Assembly (NCBI GenBank): GCA_023433835.1
Contig: JAEYTW010000068.1
Span: 1 to 5,644, forward strand
Length of the DNA: 5,644 bases
Origin: Pseudomonadota bacterium
GTDB lineage: Bacteria > Pseudomonadota > Alphaproteobacteria > Ferrovibrionales > Ferrovibrionaceae
Reading direction: 5' to 3'
Both the position numbers and the translations under genes were made by a program. Of the stretch, positions 5,535-5,644 are shown piece after piece. Below the pieces are notes generated by a model. It ran no database searches. It saw only the letters and a list, made by a program, of their open reading frames with translations, and was not told where the DNA came from. Position 1 is the stretch's first letter; each line of letters opens with the position of its first letter.

Positions 5535-5644
5535 ATGCCGTCAGACCTGTTGCCGCTTGCCGCGCCGCTGCCGCTGCTTCTCGCCGCCGCCTTCGCGGGG
5601 TCGCGACGCGGGCCGCGGCCGCGCTGGGTGCCGCAGGCGGCGGA
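5535..5644 (+). CDS. N terminus of a probable membrane protein, cut by the window edge
   Basis: The first 36 codons of a plus-strand gene are present. The ATG at 5535 is preceded by a G-run (5525-5529) at 5 nt spacing, and an in-frame TGA at 5520-5522 excludes a longer start. The product begins MPSDLLPLAAPLPLLLAAAF, one hydrophobic helix, then an Arg-rich segment (GSRRGPRPRW) and an Ala-rich stretch. By the positive-inside rule this loop would be cytoplasmic. No signal-peptidase site is obvious, so a polytopic membrane protein is more likely than a secreted one. The divergent position from an NhaR-like LysR regulator suggests it is that regulator's target. A NuoL/DabB-type proton-pumping subunit is one candidate, but the visible part is too short to identify a family. 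Low sequence complexity means the frame itself is only moderately certain. Confidence 0.6.
   Translation, partial: MPSDLLPLAAPLPLLLAAAFAGSRRGPRPRWVPQAA

Noticed and set aside
1..5644. CRISPR arrays, insertion sequences, tRNA or rRNA genes
   Set aside because: No spaced repeats, transposase motifs, terminal repeats or RNA gene signatures were seen by eye on either strand.

Overview
The window is very GC-rich and densely coded, with strongly GC-biased third codon positions and short intergenic gaps. Together with the protein families present (a HAMP/PAS hybrid histidine kinase, a TetR-type regulator, a UbiE-like methyltransferase and an NhaR-like LysR regulator), this suggests a proteobacterium, most likely an alphaproteobacterium. 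That assignment is an inference from style; no taxonomic marker gene is present.

Layout, left to right. (1) 1-2942, plus strand: the 3' part of a large membrane-type hybrid sensor kinase. The reading frame is open to the left edge and starts inside a HAMP domain. It continues through two PAS domains, a DHp/HATPase kinase core, a degenerate receiver, an intact receiver and a C-terminal HPt-like domain. (2) 2943-3025: a short gap with a small hairpin and a probable promoter/operator. (3) 3026-3580, plus strand: a TetR/AcrR-family repressor. (4) 3577-3620: a perfect 10-bp inverted repeat between convergent genes, overlapping the tetR-type stop codon. (5) 3630-4481, minus strand: a class I SAM-dependent methyltransferase. 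(6) 4501-4549: a bulged long stem-loop at the junction with the next gene. (7) 4546-5427, minus strand: an NhaR-like LysR regulator. (8) 5428-5534: a divergent control region with an AT-rich promoter-like stretch and a symmetrical T-N11-A LysR-type box. (9) 5535 to the right edge, plus strand: the first 36 codons of a probable membrane protein.

The most striking observation is in the kinase. Both histidines that should carry phosphate are replaced: the H-box residue is Asp (codon 1029-1031) and the HPt residue is Gln (codon 2772-2774), with the neighbouring HPt Lys also lost. The ATP-binding motifs and one receiver aspartate look intact. The protein therefore looks like a pseudokinase-type hybrid that cannot run the usual His-Asp-His-Asp relay by itself, rather than a simple decayed gene. 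The receiver might be served by a partner kinase, or the ATPase module might act allosterically.

The second point of interest is the right edge. An NhaR-like LysR regulator is transcribed divergently from a gene whose product starts with a hydrophobic helix and an Arg-rich loop, and a palindromic LysR-type site sits midway between their start codons. This arrangement would fit a regulated ion-transport or NuoL-like (for example DabB-type) membrane operon, but too little of the gene is visible to decide.
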